The translations under genes were made by a program, and so were the position numbers. From positions 1-48,146 of the forward strand of contig JAGWBQ010000015.1 of NCBI GenBank assembly GCA_021295815.1: a stretch of DNA of 48,146 nt, written 5' to 3'. The notes beneath the pieces were generated by a model that was given only the letters and a program-made list of their open reading frames with translations, was not told where the DNA came from and did no database searches. The DNA comes from Gemmatimonadota bacterium (lineage in GTDB: Bacteria > Gemmatimonadota > Gemmatimonadetes > Longimicrobiales > Gaopeijiaceae). This document shows, in pieces, positions 33,191 through 41,118 of the stretch; within the stretch, counting starts at the first letter, position 1, and each line of letters opens with the position of its first letter.

Positions 33191-34695
33191 AGCGCGCCGC
33201 CATCTTCGCCGCCGCCATTTATCTGGCGACTGCGGCGCACGTCGGCAGCAAGAACGTTTTCTTCTCGGGCGCGGCGGGTCCTTACGACGTTTCGGTCGTG
33301 GTTCGTCCGCCCGACGTCGTTCCGGGGCTGGCGGAGATTTCGGTGCGAGTTCCGGATGGCCGGAACGACGTCGAGCGCGTCACGGTTCGTCCCGTGCGCT
33401 GGGATGCGCAGGAGGGAGGTGCGCCCCCGCCCGATCCCGCCGTTCCCGTGCCGGGCGATTCAGAGCTCTACAGCGCCGAGCTGTGGCTGATGACCGTAGG
33501 TGCATACCGAATCGAGGTGACCGTGGACGGTACGCGCGGATCCGGAACCGCGTCGGTGCCCGTGACCTCGGTGATGCGAGGCGTGCGCGACCTGCCGCCC
33601 GCCCTGGGAGGGTTGCTCGTCGTATTGGGTGGTCTGCTGCTGTCCGGTGCGGTCGCGATCGCGGGCGCTGCGGTGCGAGAGAGCCGGCTGGCGGCCAACG
33701 AGGGGGTCCGAAACACCCATCGCCGTCGCGCCCGTTTCGCCATGGCTTTGGCGTCGGGCACGCTGCTGGCGGCCGCATACGGAGGGTACGCCTGGTGGAA
33801 CGCGGTCGATCGGGAGGCACGCAGCGGCATCTTCCAGCGCCTCTCCGTGGAGGGCGTGGTGACCCCGGCTGTCGGTGGGCCGGTGCTCGAAGTCCGGGTC
33901 ACGGATCGGTCGTGGCTCGGGCGGAACTGGAGCCCGCTCGTGCCCGACCACGGCAAGCTGATGCACATGTTCGTGATCGGCGCACCCGACATGCGACGCT
34001 TCGCGCATGTCCACCCCGTTCCGGTCGACTCGGCGACATTCCGCGCGCCCTGGCCGGACCTGCCTGCGGGCGAGTACCGGATCTACGGCGACATCGTGCA
34101 CGAATCCGGCTTCGCGCAGACCGTCGTCGACACCCTGTTCGTACTCGACGAGGCACTCACGCGAGCCGAGCCGGTAGCCGTCGGGGAGGGGGATCCGGAC
34201 GATTCCTCGTGGCGCGGGGCGCCGGTCCCTTTGACCGATTCAAACCCGTCGACCCCCCTCGCGGACGGATCTACCTTGGTGTGGATGGGCGAGACCGAGC
34301 TCCGCGTCGACGAAGAGGTCAAGCTGACCTTCGCGGTACGGGATCCGGTGGGAGACCCGGCGGCGCTCGAGCCGTACATGGGAATGTTAAGCCACGCCGC
34401 CCTGACTCGGACCGACGGTTCGGTCTTCGTGCATCTGCACCCGGCGGGCACGATCTCCATGGGCTCGCTCTCCGTGCTCGCGCCGGATGCGCGTCCGCCG
34501 ACGCAGGCTGGTGCGGTCGAGGAAGGCATGGGCGACGGCACGCGCGATCTGATGGTCGCCGGCTCGGACGACCCGGCCGCCCGGGTGGAGTTTCCCTACG
34601 CCTTTCCGCAGCCCGGCGAGTACGCCGTCTGGGTGCAGGTGAAGCGAGAGGGCCAGGTGCTGACCGGGGCGTTTCGGGTGAAGGTCGAGGAATAG
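33187..34695 (+). CDS. Membrane-anchored protein with two YtkA/FixH-like His-rich domains
   Basis: 502 residues. An N-terminal signal helix (AIFAAAIYLATAAHV) and an Ig-like beta region (about 30-135) lead to two membrane helices (LLVVLGGLLLSGAVAIAGAA and MALASGTLLAAAYGGYAWW). Two extracytoplasmic beta-domains follow, each with a His signature: HGKLMHMFVIGAPDM then FAHVHPVP, and YMGMLSHAALTR then FVHLHPAGTISM. These patterns match YtkA/FixH-like domains, often seen in copper trafficking and cytochrome oxidase assembly proteins. A metal-binding periplasmic role with the preceding membrane protein is inferred. The ATG is inside the previous stop (ATGA). It converges on the tryptophan operon 61 bases away; no terminator is visible between them. 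Confidence 0.72.
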   Translation: MKRAAIFAAAIYLATAAHVGSKNVFFSGAAGPYDVSVVVRPPDVVPGLAEISVRVPDGRNDVERVTVRPVRWDAQEGGAPPPDPAVPVPGDSELYSAELWLMTVGAYRIEVTVDGTRGSGTASVPVTSVMRGVRDLPPALGGLLVVLGGLLLSGAVAIAGAAVRESRLAANEGVRNTHRRRARFAMALASGTLLAAAYGGYAWWNAVDREARSGIFQRLSVEGVVTPAVGGPVLEVRVTDRSWLGRNWSPLVPDHGKLMHMFVIGAPDMRRFAHVHPVPVDSATFRAPWPDLPAGEYRIYGDIVHESGFAQTVVDTLFVLDEALTRAEPVAVGEGDPDDSSWRGAPVPLTDSNPSTPLADGSTLVWMGETELRVDEEVKLTFAVRDPVGDPAALEPYMGMLSHAALTRTDGSVFVHLHPAGTISMGSLSVLAPDARPPTQAGAVEEGMGDGTRDLMVAGSDDPAARVEFPYAFPQPGEYAVWVQVKREGQVLTGAFRVKVEE

Positions 34696-34756
34696 GGGGG
34701 CCACAGCGGTCCGCAGATGGTGTCGCGGGAACGCGAAGCGTCGCGCCGGAAACGGC

Positions 34757-35548
34757 TCACAAGGCCGACCTCATCTCCCACAGGTCGGGGAAGGCGGGCT
34801 TGACCGTGGTCGCCAGGTAGGCCGCGCCCGCGCTGTCGCCCGTACCCGGTTTGGTGCCGATCGTACGCTCCACAACCTTGACGTGCCTGTACCGCCACTC
34901 CTGGAATCCCTCGTCGAGATCCACGAGACGCTCGCACAGGTTGACCAGCGCCGGGTCGGAGCGGTAGGCCCCGGCCAGCATTTCCTGCACTCCGAGGTCC
35001 GGCGTGACGGGTTCGGTCAGGTCGCGATCGAGGGCGGACTCCGGAACGTGGTACCCTCCGCGGGCCAGAAACCGGAGGAACGCGTCCCAGAGCGACGGCT
35101 CCTCGAGCCTCCTCGCCAAGCGCTGCTGCTCGTCCAGGTCCGGAAAACCCTTGAGCAACGAAGCCCGTTTGATGCCGAGCGTGAACTCCAGCTCCCGGAA
35201 TTGGGCGGACTGGAACCCGCTGGCGGTTTCGAGCCGGTCGCGGAAGGACTCGAACTCCACGGGGGTCATCGTCTCCAGGACGTCCATCTGAGCCACCAGC
35301 ACCTTCATGATAGAGCGCACGCGCCTGAGAGTGGCGGCGACGCGGGCCCCGTCTCCTCCGATCAGGAGCTCGCAGCCGCGATCAAGCTCGTGGAGCGCGG
35401 CCTTGAACCACAGTTCGTGGACCTGGTGCACGATGACGAAGAGCATCTCGTCGTGCTCCGGAGGGTCGGAGAGGGGCCGCTGCAGCGACAGCAGCTCCGG
35501 CAGCGCTATGTACTGCGGGTAGTCCAACGGTTGCGGACTCTCACTCAT
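34757..35548 (-). CDS. kynA: Tryptophan 2,3-dioxygenase
   Basis: 263 residues, normal length. This haem enzyme opens the indole ring of L-tryptophan with O2 to give N-formylkynurenine, the first step of the kynurenine route. Family segments are DEMLFVIVHQVHELWFKAALHEL (with the active-site His), FESFRDRLETASGFQSAQFRELE, RYRHVKVVERTIGTKPGTG and FPDLWEMRSAL. Its ATG overlaps the end of the monooxygenase/reductase gene by 8 bases (ATGAGTGA), making it the last gene of the seven-gene operon. Cytoplasmic. Confidence 0.96.
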   Translation of the reverse strand: MSESPQPLDYPQYIALPELLSLQRPLSDPPEHDEMLFVIVHQVHELWFKAALHELDRGCELLIGGDGARVAATLRRVRSIMKVLVAQMDVLETMTPVEFESFRDRLETASGFQSAQFRELEFTLGIKRASLLKGFPDLDEQQRLARRLEEPSLWDAFLRFLARGGYHVPESALDRDLTEPVTPDLGVQEMLAGAYRSDPALVNLCERLVDLDEGFQEWRYRHVKVVERTIGTKPGTGDSAGAAYLATTVKPAFPDLWEMRSAL

Positions 35549-37895
35549 CTCCGGTATCCGGTCCGTAGGCGCCGCCGGTCGCCCCGAACCGCGGCGTGTA
35601 GTCTTTCAGCGTCTCGTATTGCGAAGGCCACGGAAGGGGATACCCGAGCGCGTGTGCTGCGTGCCTGGTCCAGTACGGGTCCCACAAGTGAGCGCGGGCC
35701 ATGAGGCAGAGATCGGCCCTTCCCGCCGCGATGATCCCGTTCACGTCCTCGAACGACGAGATGTTCCCGACGGCCATCGTGGCGATTCCGACCTCGTGGC
35801 GAATGCGGTCCGCGAAGGGCGTCTGGAACTGACGACCGTACCGGGGCCGCTGGTAGGGGACCGTCTGGCCGGCCGAGACGTCGACGATGTCGCAGCCGCA
35901 GGCCTTGAGCGCGCGCGAAATATCCACGGCGTCCTCGGGCTCGGTGCCCCCGGGCCACCAGTCGACCGCGGACAGGCGCACGGAGAGCGGGCGCTCGTCC
36001 GGCCACAAATCGCGCACGGCCCTCACCACGCGCAGCGGAAAGCGCATCCGGTTCTCTAGGGTTCCGCCGTAGCGGTCGGCCCGACGGTTGGTCAAGGGCG
36101 ACAGGAAACTGGCGAGGAGATACCCGTGCGCCATGTGTATCTCGACGATGTCGAAGCCGGCCTCGATGGCCATCTCGGTCGAGCGTTCGAAATCCGCGAC
36201 CAGCGCGTCCATACCCGCCTCGTCCAGCTCCGCAGGCACAGGGCTGTGCTCGAAGTACCCGACGGGTGATGCCGAAACGATCGGCCAGCCGCCCTCTTCC
36301 AGAGGCTCGTTCGGCCCCTCCCAGTCGAGCCGGGTCGCGCCCTTGCGCCCGGCGTGGCCGAGCTGGATCCCGATCCGCACGGGTGTGAAGCGCTTCACGA
36401 AATCGACGAGACGGCGCCACGCCCCGACGTGTTGGTCCAGATAGATGCCCGCGCATCCCGGCGAGATGCGTCCGTCGCGCCCGACGGCGGTCATCTCGGC
36501 CATGACGAGTCCGGCTCCGCCGACGGCGCGCGACCCGAGGTTGACGAGGTGCCAGTCGTTGACCGAGCCGTCCCGGGCCGAGTACTGGCACATGGCCGAC
36601 ACGCCCACCCGGTTGGGCAGCATGAGTTCCCGAATGCGAAACGGAGTGAATAGAGGGGGCGGAGGCGAGCGGTCTCCAGCGGCGCGCGCGATCCCCAGCG
36701 CAGCTTCGTGCTCAGCTATCGTCACCCCGGCCTGAATCTCCGACTCTCGCGCCACCCAGGCGTCCACCTTCCGGACGAAGGCGGGGTCGCGCTCGCGCAG
36801 GTTCTCGTGGGAGATGCGCAGGCTGCGGGTGAGCAGAGAGAAGCCGAATTGTTCGGGCTCCAGACGGATGTAGCGTTCGGTGTCCTCGAACCATTGGAGG
36901 CTTGCCTGGGCGGCGCGTTGGAGCGACTCCGCCGGGCGGCGACGCTCGGCCTCGTAGGCGGCGAGAGCTCGACCCAGCTCTTCCCGGCCGCGACCGTCCG
37001 GCCCGTTCTCTCGCAACGCCTCCGCAAGACTGATCGCGTCGAGCAAGGCCAGGCGGGTGCCGGACCCCACCGAGAAGTGGGCGGTGTGGGCCGCGTCTCC
37101 GACCAGCACGACGTTGCCTGCCGACCAGCGCACGTTCGTCACCGTCGTGAATCGCCGCCAAGTCGACCGGTTTCGGATCAGCGGGTGGCCGTTCAGCTCC
37201 TCGGCGAACAGGCGCGAGAGGAAGCGGACCGTTTCCTCCTCGCTCGCCGCGTCCATCCCCGCTCGCCGCCAGGTCTCCTCCGTGGCTTCCACGATGAAGG
37301 TCGAGCGGCCCCGGGCGTCGTACTGGTAAGCGTGGACACGCCAGAGTCCGTGCTCGTCTTCTCGGAACCAGAAGGTGAAGGCGGGAAAGGGCCGGGTCGT
37401 CCCCAGCCAGACGAAACGGTTGGGACGCAGGTCGACGGAGGGCTCGAAGGTGTCGGCGAAGCGGCTGCGCACCATGCTGTTGACCCCGTCGGCGCCGATT
37501 ACCAGGTCGGCGTCGAGGAGCGGCCCCAGGTCGTCCGCCTCAGCCTCGAAATTGAGCTCGATCCCGAGCTCGCGGCAGCGGCGGTGCAGCAGCAGAAGGA
37601 GTTCGCGGCGCGAGAGCCCTGCGAAGCCGTGGCCGGTGGACTTCAGTAGGTGGCCCCGATAGTGGATGTGGATGTCGTCCCAGTGGTGGAACCGTTTCTC
37701 GACGGCCCGAAGCGTGGCCGGGTCGGCGTCGGCGACCTCCTGCAGGGTCGCGTCCGAGAAGACGACGCCGAAGCCGAAGGTATCGTCCGGCCGGTTGCGC
37801 TCGAAGACCTCGACGGTTCGGCTCGGGTCGTCCTTCTTGAGGAGCAGCGCGGCGAAGAGTCCGCCGGGTCCGCCCCCGACGACGTTGACCTTCAA
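35541..37895 (-). CDS. 2-aminobenzoyl-CoA (anthraniloyl-CoA) monooxygenase/reductase, two-domain
   Basis: 784 residues in two fused flavin domains. Residues 1 to about 395 are an aromatic-hydroxylase-type FAD monooxygenase (VNVVGGGPGGLFAALLL, GADGVNSMVRSRF, VVLVGDAAHTAHFSVGSGTR). The remainder is an Old Yellow Enzyme-type FMN reductase (LFTPFRIRELMLPNRVGVS, MCQYSARDG, HMAHGYLLASFLSPLTNRR, NRMRFPLRVVRAVR). This fusion is the architecture of the enzyme known from Azoarcus evansii, which hydroxylates and reduces 2-aminobenzoyl-CoA and so removes aromaticity. Salicylyl-CoA 5-hydroxylase is a related possibility, but the neighbouring tryptophan dioxygenase favours aminobenzoyl-CoA. Start is TTG at 37895, overlapping the preceding stop as TTGA. 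The frame is open upstream but that part is shadow. Confidence 0.92.
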   Translation of the reverse strand: MKVNVVGGGPGGLFAALLLKKDDPSRTVEVFERNRPDDTFGFGVVFSDATLQEVADADPATLRAVEKRFHHWDDIHIHYRGHLLKSTGHGFAGLSRRELLLLLHRRCRELGIELNFEAEADDLGPLLDADLVIGADGVNSMVRSRFADTFEPSVDLRPNRFVWLGTTRPFPAFTFWFREDEHGLWRVHAYQYDARGRSTFIVEATEETWRRAGMDAASEEETVRFLSRLFAEELNGHPLIRNRSTWRRFTTVTNVRWSAGNVVLVGDAAHTAHFSVGSGTRLALLDAISLAEALRENGPDGRGREELGRALAAYEAERRRPAESLQRAAQASLQWFEDTERYIRLEPEQFGFSLLTRSLRISHENLRERDPAFVRKVDAWVARESEIQAGVTIAEHEAALGIARAAGDRSPPPPLFTPFRIRELMLPNRVGVSAMCQYSARDGSVNDWHLVNLGSRAVGGAGLVMAEMTAVGRDGRISPGCAGIYLDQHVGAWRRLVDFVKRFTPVRIGIQLGHAGRKGATRLDWEGPNEPLEEGGWPIVSASPVGYFEHSPVPAELDEAGMDALVADFERSTEMAIEAGFDIVEIHMAHGYLLASFLSPLTNRRADRYGGTLENRMRFPLRVVRAVRDLWPDERPLSVRLSAVDWWPGGTEPEDAVDISRALKACGCDIVDVSAGQTVPYQRPRYGRQFQTPFADRIRHEVGIATMAVGNISSFEDVNGIIAAGRADLCLMARAHLWDPYWTRHAAHALGYPLPWPSQYETLKDYTPRFGATGGAYGPDTGDE

Positions 37896-39052
37896 CCTTC
37901 GGAGTCCCGCACCAGGGCTCCCCCGACGATCAGTCGCTGGATCTCCGTCGTCCCTTCGTAGATGCGCAGCCCCCGCACGCTCCGGTAGAGGCGTTCGACC
38001 GGATGCGAGGCCAGCACGCCCCGCCCTCCTAGCACCTGCACCGCCCGGTCGACGATTCGCTGGGCGGCCTCGGTGCAGAAGGCCTTGGCCATCGCCGCCT
38101 CGAGCGTGATGCGCGCCGCGCCCCGGTCCTTCTCCCACCCTGCCCGGTAGGCCAGCAATCGCCCGGCGGTCAGCTCGACGGCCGAATCGGCGAGCTTGGC
38201 CTGGACGAGCTGGAAGGATCCGAGCGGCTTCCCGAACTGTTTGCGGCTCCGAGCATGCTCGATGGCCTCGAAGAGCGCCCGTCCCGCCATCCCGCACGCC
38301 GCAGCCGCCACGGTGGGACGAAGCCGGTCCAGCGTCGCCATCCCGGTCTTGAAGCCGGTTCCGGGCTCGCCCAGCATGGCCGAGGCCGACACGCGGCAGC
38401 CGTCGAGGCGGATCTCGCCGAGCGGATGCGGTGCGCTCATCACCTGCGCACCGACGAACTCCAGTCCCGGTGCGTCGGCGGGCACCACGAAGCACGAAAT
38501 GCCGCGCGTTCCCGCACTCGGATCGGTCGTCGCGAAGACCACGTAGAAGTCGGCGATGCCTGCGTTCGAAATGAAGGCCTTGCCGCCGTTGAGCACATAG
38601 CGGCCCGCGCCGTCGGGCACGGCCGCCGTTGCGAGCGCGGCCACGTCCGAACCCGCCTCCCGCTCGGTCATCGCGAATGCGCCGATCGCGTCGCCCGCGA
38701 GAGCCCGCGCCGTCCAACCCCCAGGGTCCTCGCCGCGAATCAGCCCCGGAGTAGCGCTCAGCCCCTGCAACGCGAAAACCGAATCGGCCAGCGGCGACCA
38801 CCACGCCAGCGCCTCGCGCGCGATCAGGCAGCCGCGAACGTCACCCGCGCGGATCGGCTCGAAGAGCCCCGCCGTTCCCATCCGCCCCACCAGCTCCTTC
38901 GCCCGTTTCCGCGCTGCGGAGTCGCTCTCCGGATCGCCCTCGTTCCCGATTTCCTCGCGGCAGAACGCCCGAACCCGCTCGACGTACCTGCGGTGCGACG
39001 GCTCCACGAACGCTGCCACGGCATCGAGCGAGAGCCCGCGCCGGTCAATCAA
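37892..39052 (-). CDS. Acyl-CoA dehydrogenase
   Basis: 386 residues from a TTG (39052) that overlaps the previous gene by 8 bases (TTGATTGA); a later in-frame GTG is an alternative. FAD-dependent enzyme oxidising an acyl-CoA at C2-C3. Visible are FAMTEREAGSDVAAL (flavin and substrate loop), VLNGGKAFISNAGIADFYVV, ARSRKQFGKPLGSFQLVQAK and AVQVLGGRGVL. RGLRIYEGTTEIQR holds the catalytic Glu (E of YEG). In this operon the substrate is probably a cyclohexane or cyclohexene carboxyl-CoA made after dearomatisation, or the opened C7 acyl-CoA. Cytoplasmic. Confidence 0.92.
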   Translation of the reverse strand: MIDRRGLSLDAVAAFVEPSHRRYVERVRAFCREEIGNEGDPESDSAARKRAKELVGRMGTAGLFEPIRAGDVRGCLIAREALAWWSPLADSVFALQGLSATPGLIRGEDPGGWTARALAGDAIGAFAMTEREAGSDVAALATAAVPDGAGRYVLNGGKAFISNAGIADFYVVFATTDPSAGTRGISCFVVPADAPGLEFVGAQVMSAPHPLGEIRLDGCRVSASAMLGEPGTGFKTGMATLDRLRPTVAAAACGMAGRALFEAIEHARSRKQFGKPLGSFQLVQAKLADSAVELTAGRLLAYRAGWEKDRGAARITLEAAMAKAFCTEAAQRIVDRAVQVLGGRGVLASHPVERLYRSVRGLRIYEGTTEIQRLIVGGALVRDSEG

Positions 39053-39866
39053 AGCGCGGCCTTCGCTTCTCGACGAACGCTTGGTAGGCCTCGAGAAAGT
39101 TCGGGTCCTGCATGCACTTCGCCTGGGCGCGCGCCTCGGCCTCGAGCGCAACCTCCATTTCCATGTGCGCCTCCCGGTTGAGAGCCTCCTTGGTGACCTT
39201 CAGCGCGAACGACGGACCTCGGGCCAGCTCCTCGGCAAGCTCCGTCGCCGCCGCCAACGCCTCGCCGTCCGGGACCACGCGGTTGTAGAGTCCGATGCGG
39301 TGGGCCTCGGTCGCGTCGATGAACGCGCCGGTCATCAGCAGCTCGGAGGCACGTCCGAAGCCCACGATCCGCGGCAGCAGCCACGCCGCTCCCATGTCCG
39401 CCCCGGAGAGTCCCACTCGGGTGAAGAGATACGCGATCCGCGCCGACTCCGCCGCCACGCGCACGTCGCAGGCCGTCGCGATTGCGGCGCCGGCCCCCGC
39501 CACCGTGCCGTTCAGTGCGCCGACCACCGGCTGTCGGCACGCCCGGATAGCCGCGATCAGGTCGCAGGTCATGCGCGTGAAATCGAGCAGTCCGTCGAAG
39601 TCGAGCTCGAACAACGCACCGATGATCTCTTCCACGTCGCCGCCGGTGCAGAATCCCCGCCCCGCTCCGGTGATCGCTATCGCCCGTACCTCGGGTGTAG
39701 CGTCCAGCCCCCGGAACGTGTTTCTCAGCTCGTCGTAGACCTCGAAGGTGAGTGCGTTCAGCCGCTCCGGGCGGTTCAGCGTGATGCGAGCGACCTTCGT
39801 GTTCGCGTCGAAGTCCAGCAGGAAGGAACTAGGCGGCTCGGTGAGAGGGGACTTGAGATCGGTCAC
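39045..39866 (-). CDS. Enoyl-CoA hydratase/isomerase-family protein without the usual Glu pair
   Basis: 273 residues of the crotonase fold. Oxyanion-hole segments GFCTGGDVEEI and NGTVAGAGAAIATACD are intact, so acyl-CoA thioester binding is expected. Aligned by eye to rat enoyl-CoA hydratase, the two catalytic glutamates fall on Ala (AGAGAAIA) and Thr (YLFTRVGL), while an Asp appears in LSGADMGAAWLLPR. True hydration of a double bond is therefore doubtful; isomerisation or hydrolytic C-C ring cleavage of a cyclic ketoacyl-CoA, as BadI does, is more plausible in this pathway. Starts inside the RidA stop (ATGA) and overlaps the acyl-CoA dehydrogenase. Confidence 0.88.
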   Translation of the reverse strand: MTDLKSPLTEPPSSFLLDFDANTKVARITLNRPERLNALTFEVYDELRNTFRGLDATPEVRAIAITGAGRGFCTGGDVEEIIGALFELDFDGLLDFTRMTCDLIAAIRACRQPVVGALNGTVAGAGAAIATACDVRVAAESARIAYLFTRVGLSGADMGAAWLLPRIVGFGRASELLMTGAFIDATEAHRIGLYNRVVPDGEALAAATELAEELARGPSFALKVTKEALNREAHMEMEVALEAEARAQAKCMQDPNFLEAYQAFVEKRRPRFD

Positions 39867-40318
39867 GGCTGCTCCTCGGCGGCCGCCCTTGCGGGCTCCA
39901 CCTCATCGGTTCGCTTACTCGGAACGACGGCCGTGGCCTCGATCTCGACCACCGCCTTCGGGTCGACGAGCTCGGTGACTGCGACGAGCGACATGGCGGG
40001 GAAGTGTTTCCCAAACACCGACCCGTAAGCGGTCCCGATTTCGGCCAGCGATTCGCGATAGACATCCATGTCGGTCACGTAAATGGTCAGCCGGCCGACA
40101 TCGGCTACCCGTCCCCCGGCCTCTTCCACCACCCGCGCCACGTTGACGAGGGCGGCGCCGAACTGTGCGGACATCCCGGATTCGCTTCCCGCGCCGACCG
40201 GTCCCACACCGATCTGCCCCGCCACGAAGAGCGTCCGCCCGCCCTCCGGTGCGAGCATGCCGTTGTTCCAGCCTCGGGGAGGCCCGAGAGCCTCCGGGTT
40301 GAAGATCTCGAAAGTCAT
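39863..40318 (-). CDS. RidA/YjgF/UK114-family protein lacking the signature arginine
   Basis: 151 residues. The Rid fold is seen from TLFVAGQIGVGPVG, FGAALVNVARVVEEAGGRVADVGRLTIYV and VVEIEATAVVP. RidA proteins hydrolyse reactive enamines/imines to ketones and ammonia. The Arg that binds the substrate carboxylate in archetypal RidA (in PARxxVEV) is Met here (FPAMSLVAV), placing it in a divergent Rid subgroup. In this operon the likely substrate is the enamine/imine formed after 2-aminobenzoyl-CoA is dearomatised, which would release the amino nitrogen. A CoA-bound carboxyl no longer needs that Arg, which fits. The tail is acidic and Ala-rich. Overlaps both neighbours (ATGA at each end). Confidence 0.9.
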   Translation of the reverse strand: MTFEIFNPEALGPPRGWNNGMLAPEGGRTLFVAGQIGVGPVGAGSESGMSAQFGAALVNVARVVEEAGGRVADVGRLTIYVTDMDVYRESLAEIGTAYGSVFGKHFPAMSLVAVTELVDPKAVVEIEATAVVPSKRTDEVEPARAAAEEQP

Positions 40319-41118
40319 CGCTCTCCGTCGGTCGCAGCGCGGCCGCCTCCTCCCCGCACCACGAGTTCGCTCCCCTGCAGCGCGCCTGCCGCTTCCGACA
40401 TGAAGGTCATCATTGTGTGCGCCACCTCCTCGGGTGTGATCATGCGCCCCCCCGGTTGCATGTTCTCGAGTCCCTTCCTGATTCCCGCCGCATCCCGCCC
40501 CGTGGTCGTGGCGATGCGTTCGATGTTCCGATCCGTCATCGGCGTGTCCACGTAGCTCGGGCAGACGGAGTTAACGGTGACGCCGGTGCCGCTCAGCTCC
40601 TCGGCGAGGCAGCGCACCATACCCAGGAGCGCATGTTTGGAGGCCGCATAGGAGGTGATGTAGCGCGACCCCGAGAGGCCCGCGATCGACCCGACGTTCA
40701 CGATCCGTCCCCAGCCGCGCCGGAGCATCTCGGGCAAGAACGCCTGGGTGACGAGGAGCGGCCCAGTCGCGTTCACGCGGTGGAGCTCCTCCCACTGCTC
40801 CATGGTCACCTTGAGGAAGGGCGCCGATCGGGACGCTCCCGCGTTGTTGACCACGATATCGACGCTGCCGACCAGTTCGCCCGCTCGGGCGGCCATCGCC
40901 GCCACCGAGTTCCGATCGGTCACGTCGCAGGCCACCGCGTGCACCGTCCGACCGTCGCGCCGCAATGCCTCGGCCACCGCTCCGATCTCGTGCAAGCTGC
41001 GGGCCGCGACCACCACCGCCGCCCCTTCCTCCGCGAGCGCGCGGGCTGCTGCGGCGCCGATGCCGCGCCCGCCGCCGGTCACCACGGCCTTCCGTCCGGC
41101 CAGCTCGCCGCGTGTCAC
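40315..41118 (-). CDS. SDR-family oxidoreductase (3-hydroxyacyl-CoA dehydrogenase type)
   Basis: 267 residues from the GTG at 41118, which overlaps the creatininase-family stop as GTGA. Classical SDR: VTGGGRGIGAAAARALAEEG (cofactor), VNNAGAS, NVGSIAGLSGS (catalytic Ser) and SYAASKHAL (Tyr and Lys both present). NSVCPSYVDTPMT follows. In context it probably acts on the oxo or hydroxy group introduced by the monooxygenase/reductase, or on a 3-hydroxyacyl-CoA after ring opening. Substrate specificity cannot be read from the sequence. Cofactor preference is unclear. Confidence 0.9.
   Translation of the reverse strand: MTRGELAGRKAVVTGGGRGIGAAAARALAEEGAAVVVAARSLHEIGAVAEALRRDGRTVHAVACDVTDRNSVAAMAARAGELVGSVDIVVNNAGASRSAPFLKVTMEQWEELHRVNATGPLLVTQAFLPEMLRRGWGRIVNVGSIAGLSGSRYITSYAASKHALLGMVRCLAEELSGTGVTVNSVCPSYVDTPMTDRNIERIATTTGRDAAGIRKGLENMQPGGRMITPEEVAHTMMTFMSEAAGALQGSELVVRGGGGRAATDGER

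Noticed and set aside
37896-38804. Upstream extension of the monooxygenase/reductase frame
   Set aside because: The FAD-binding motif begins directly after the TTG at 37895, and the extension overlaps the acyl-CoA dehydrogenase as Arg/Gly-rich nonsense.
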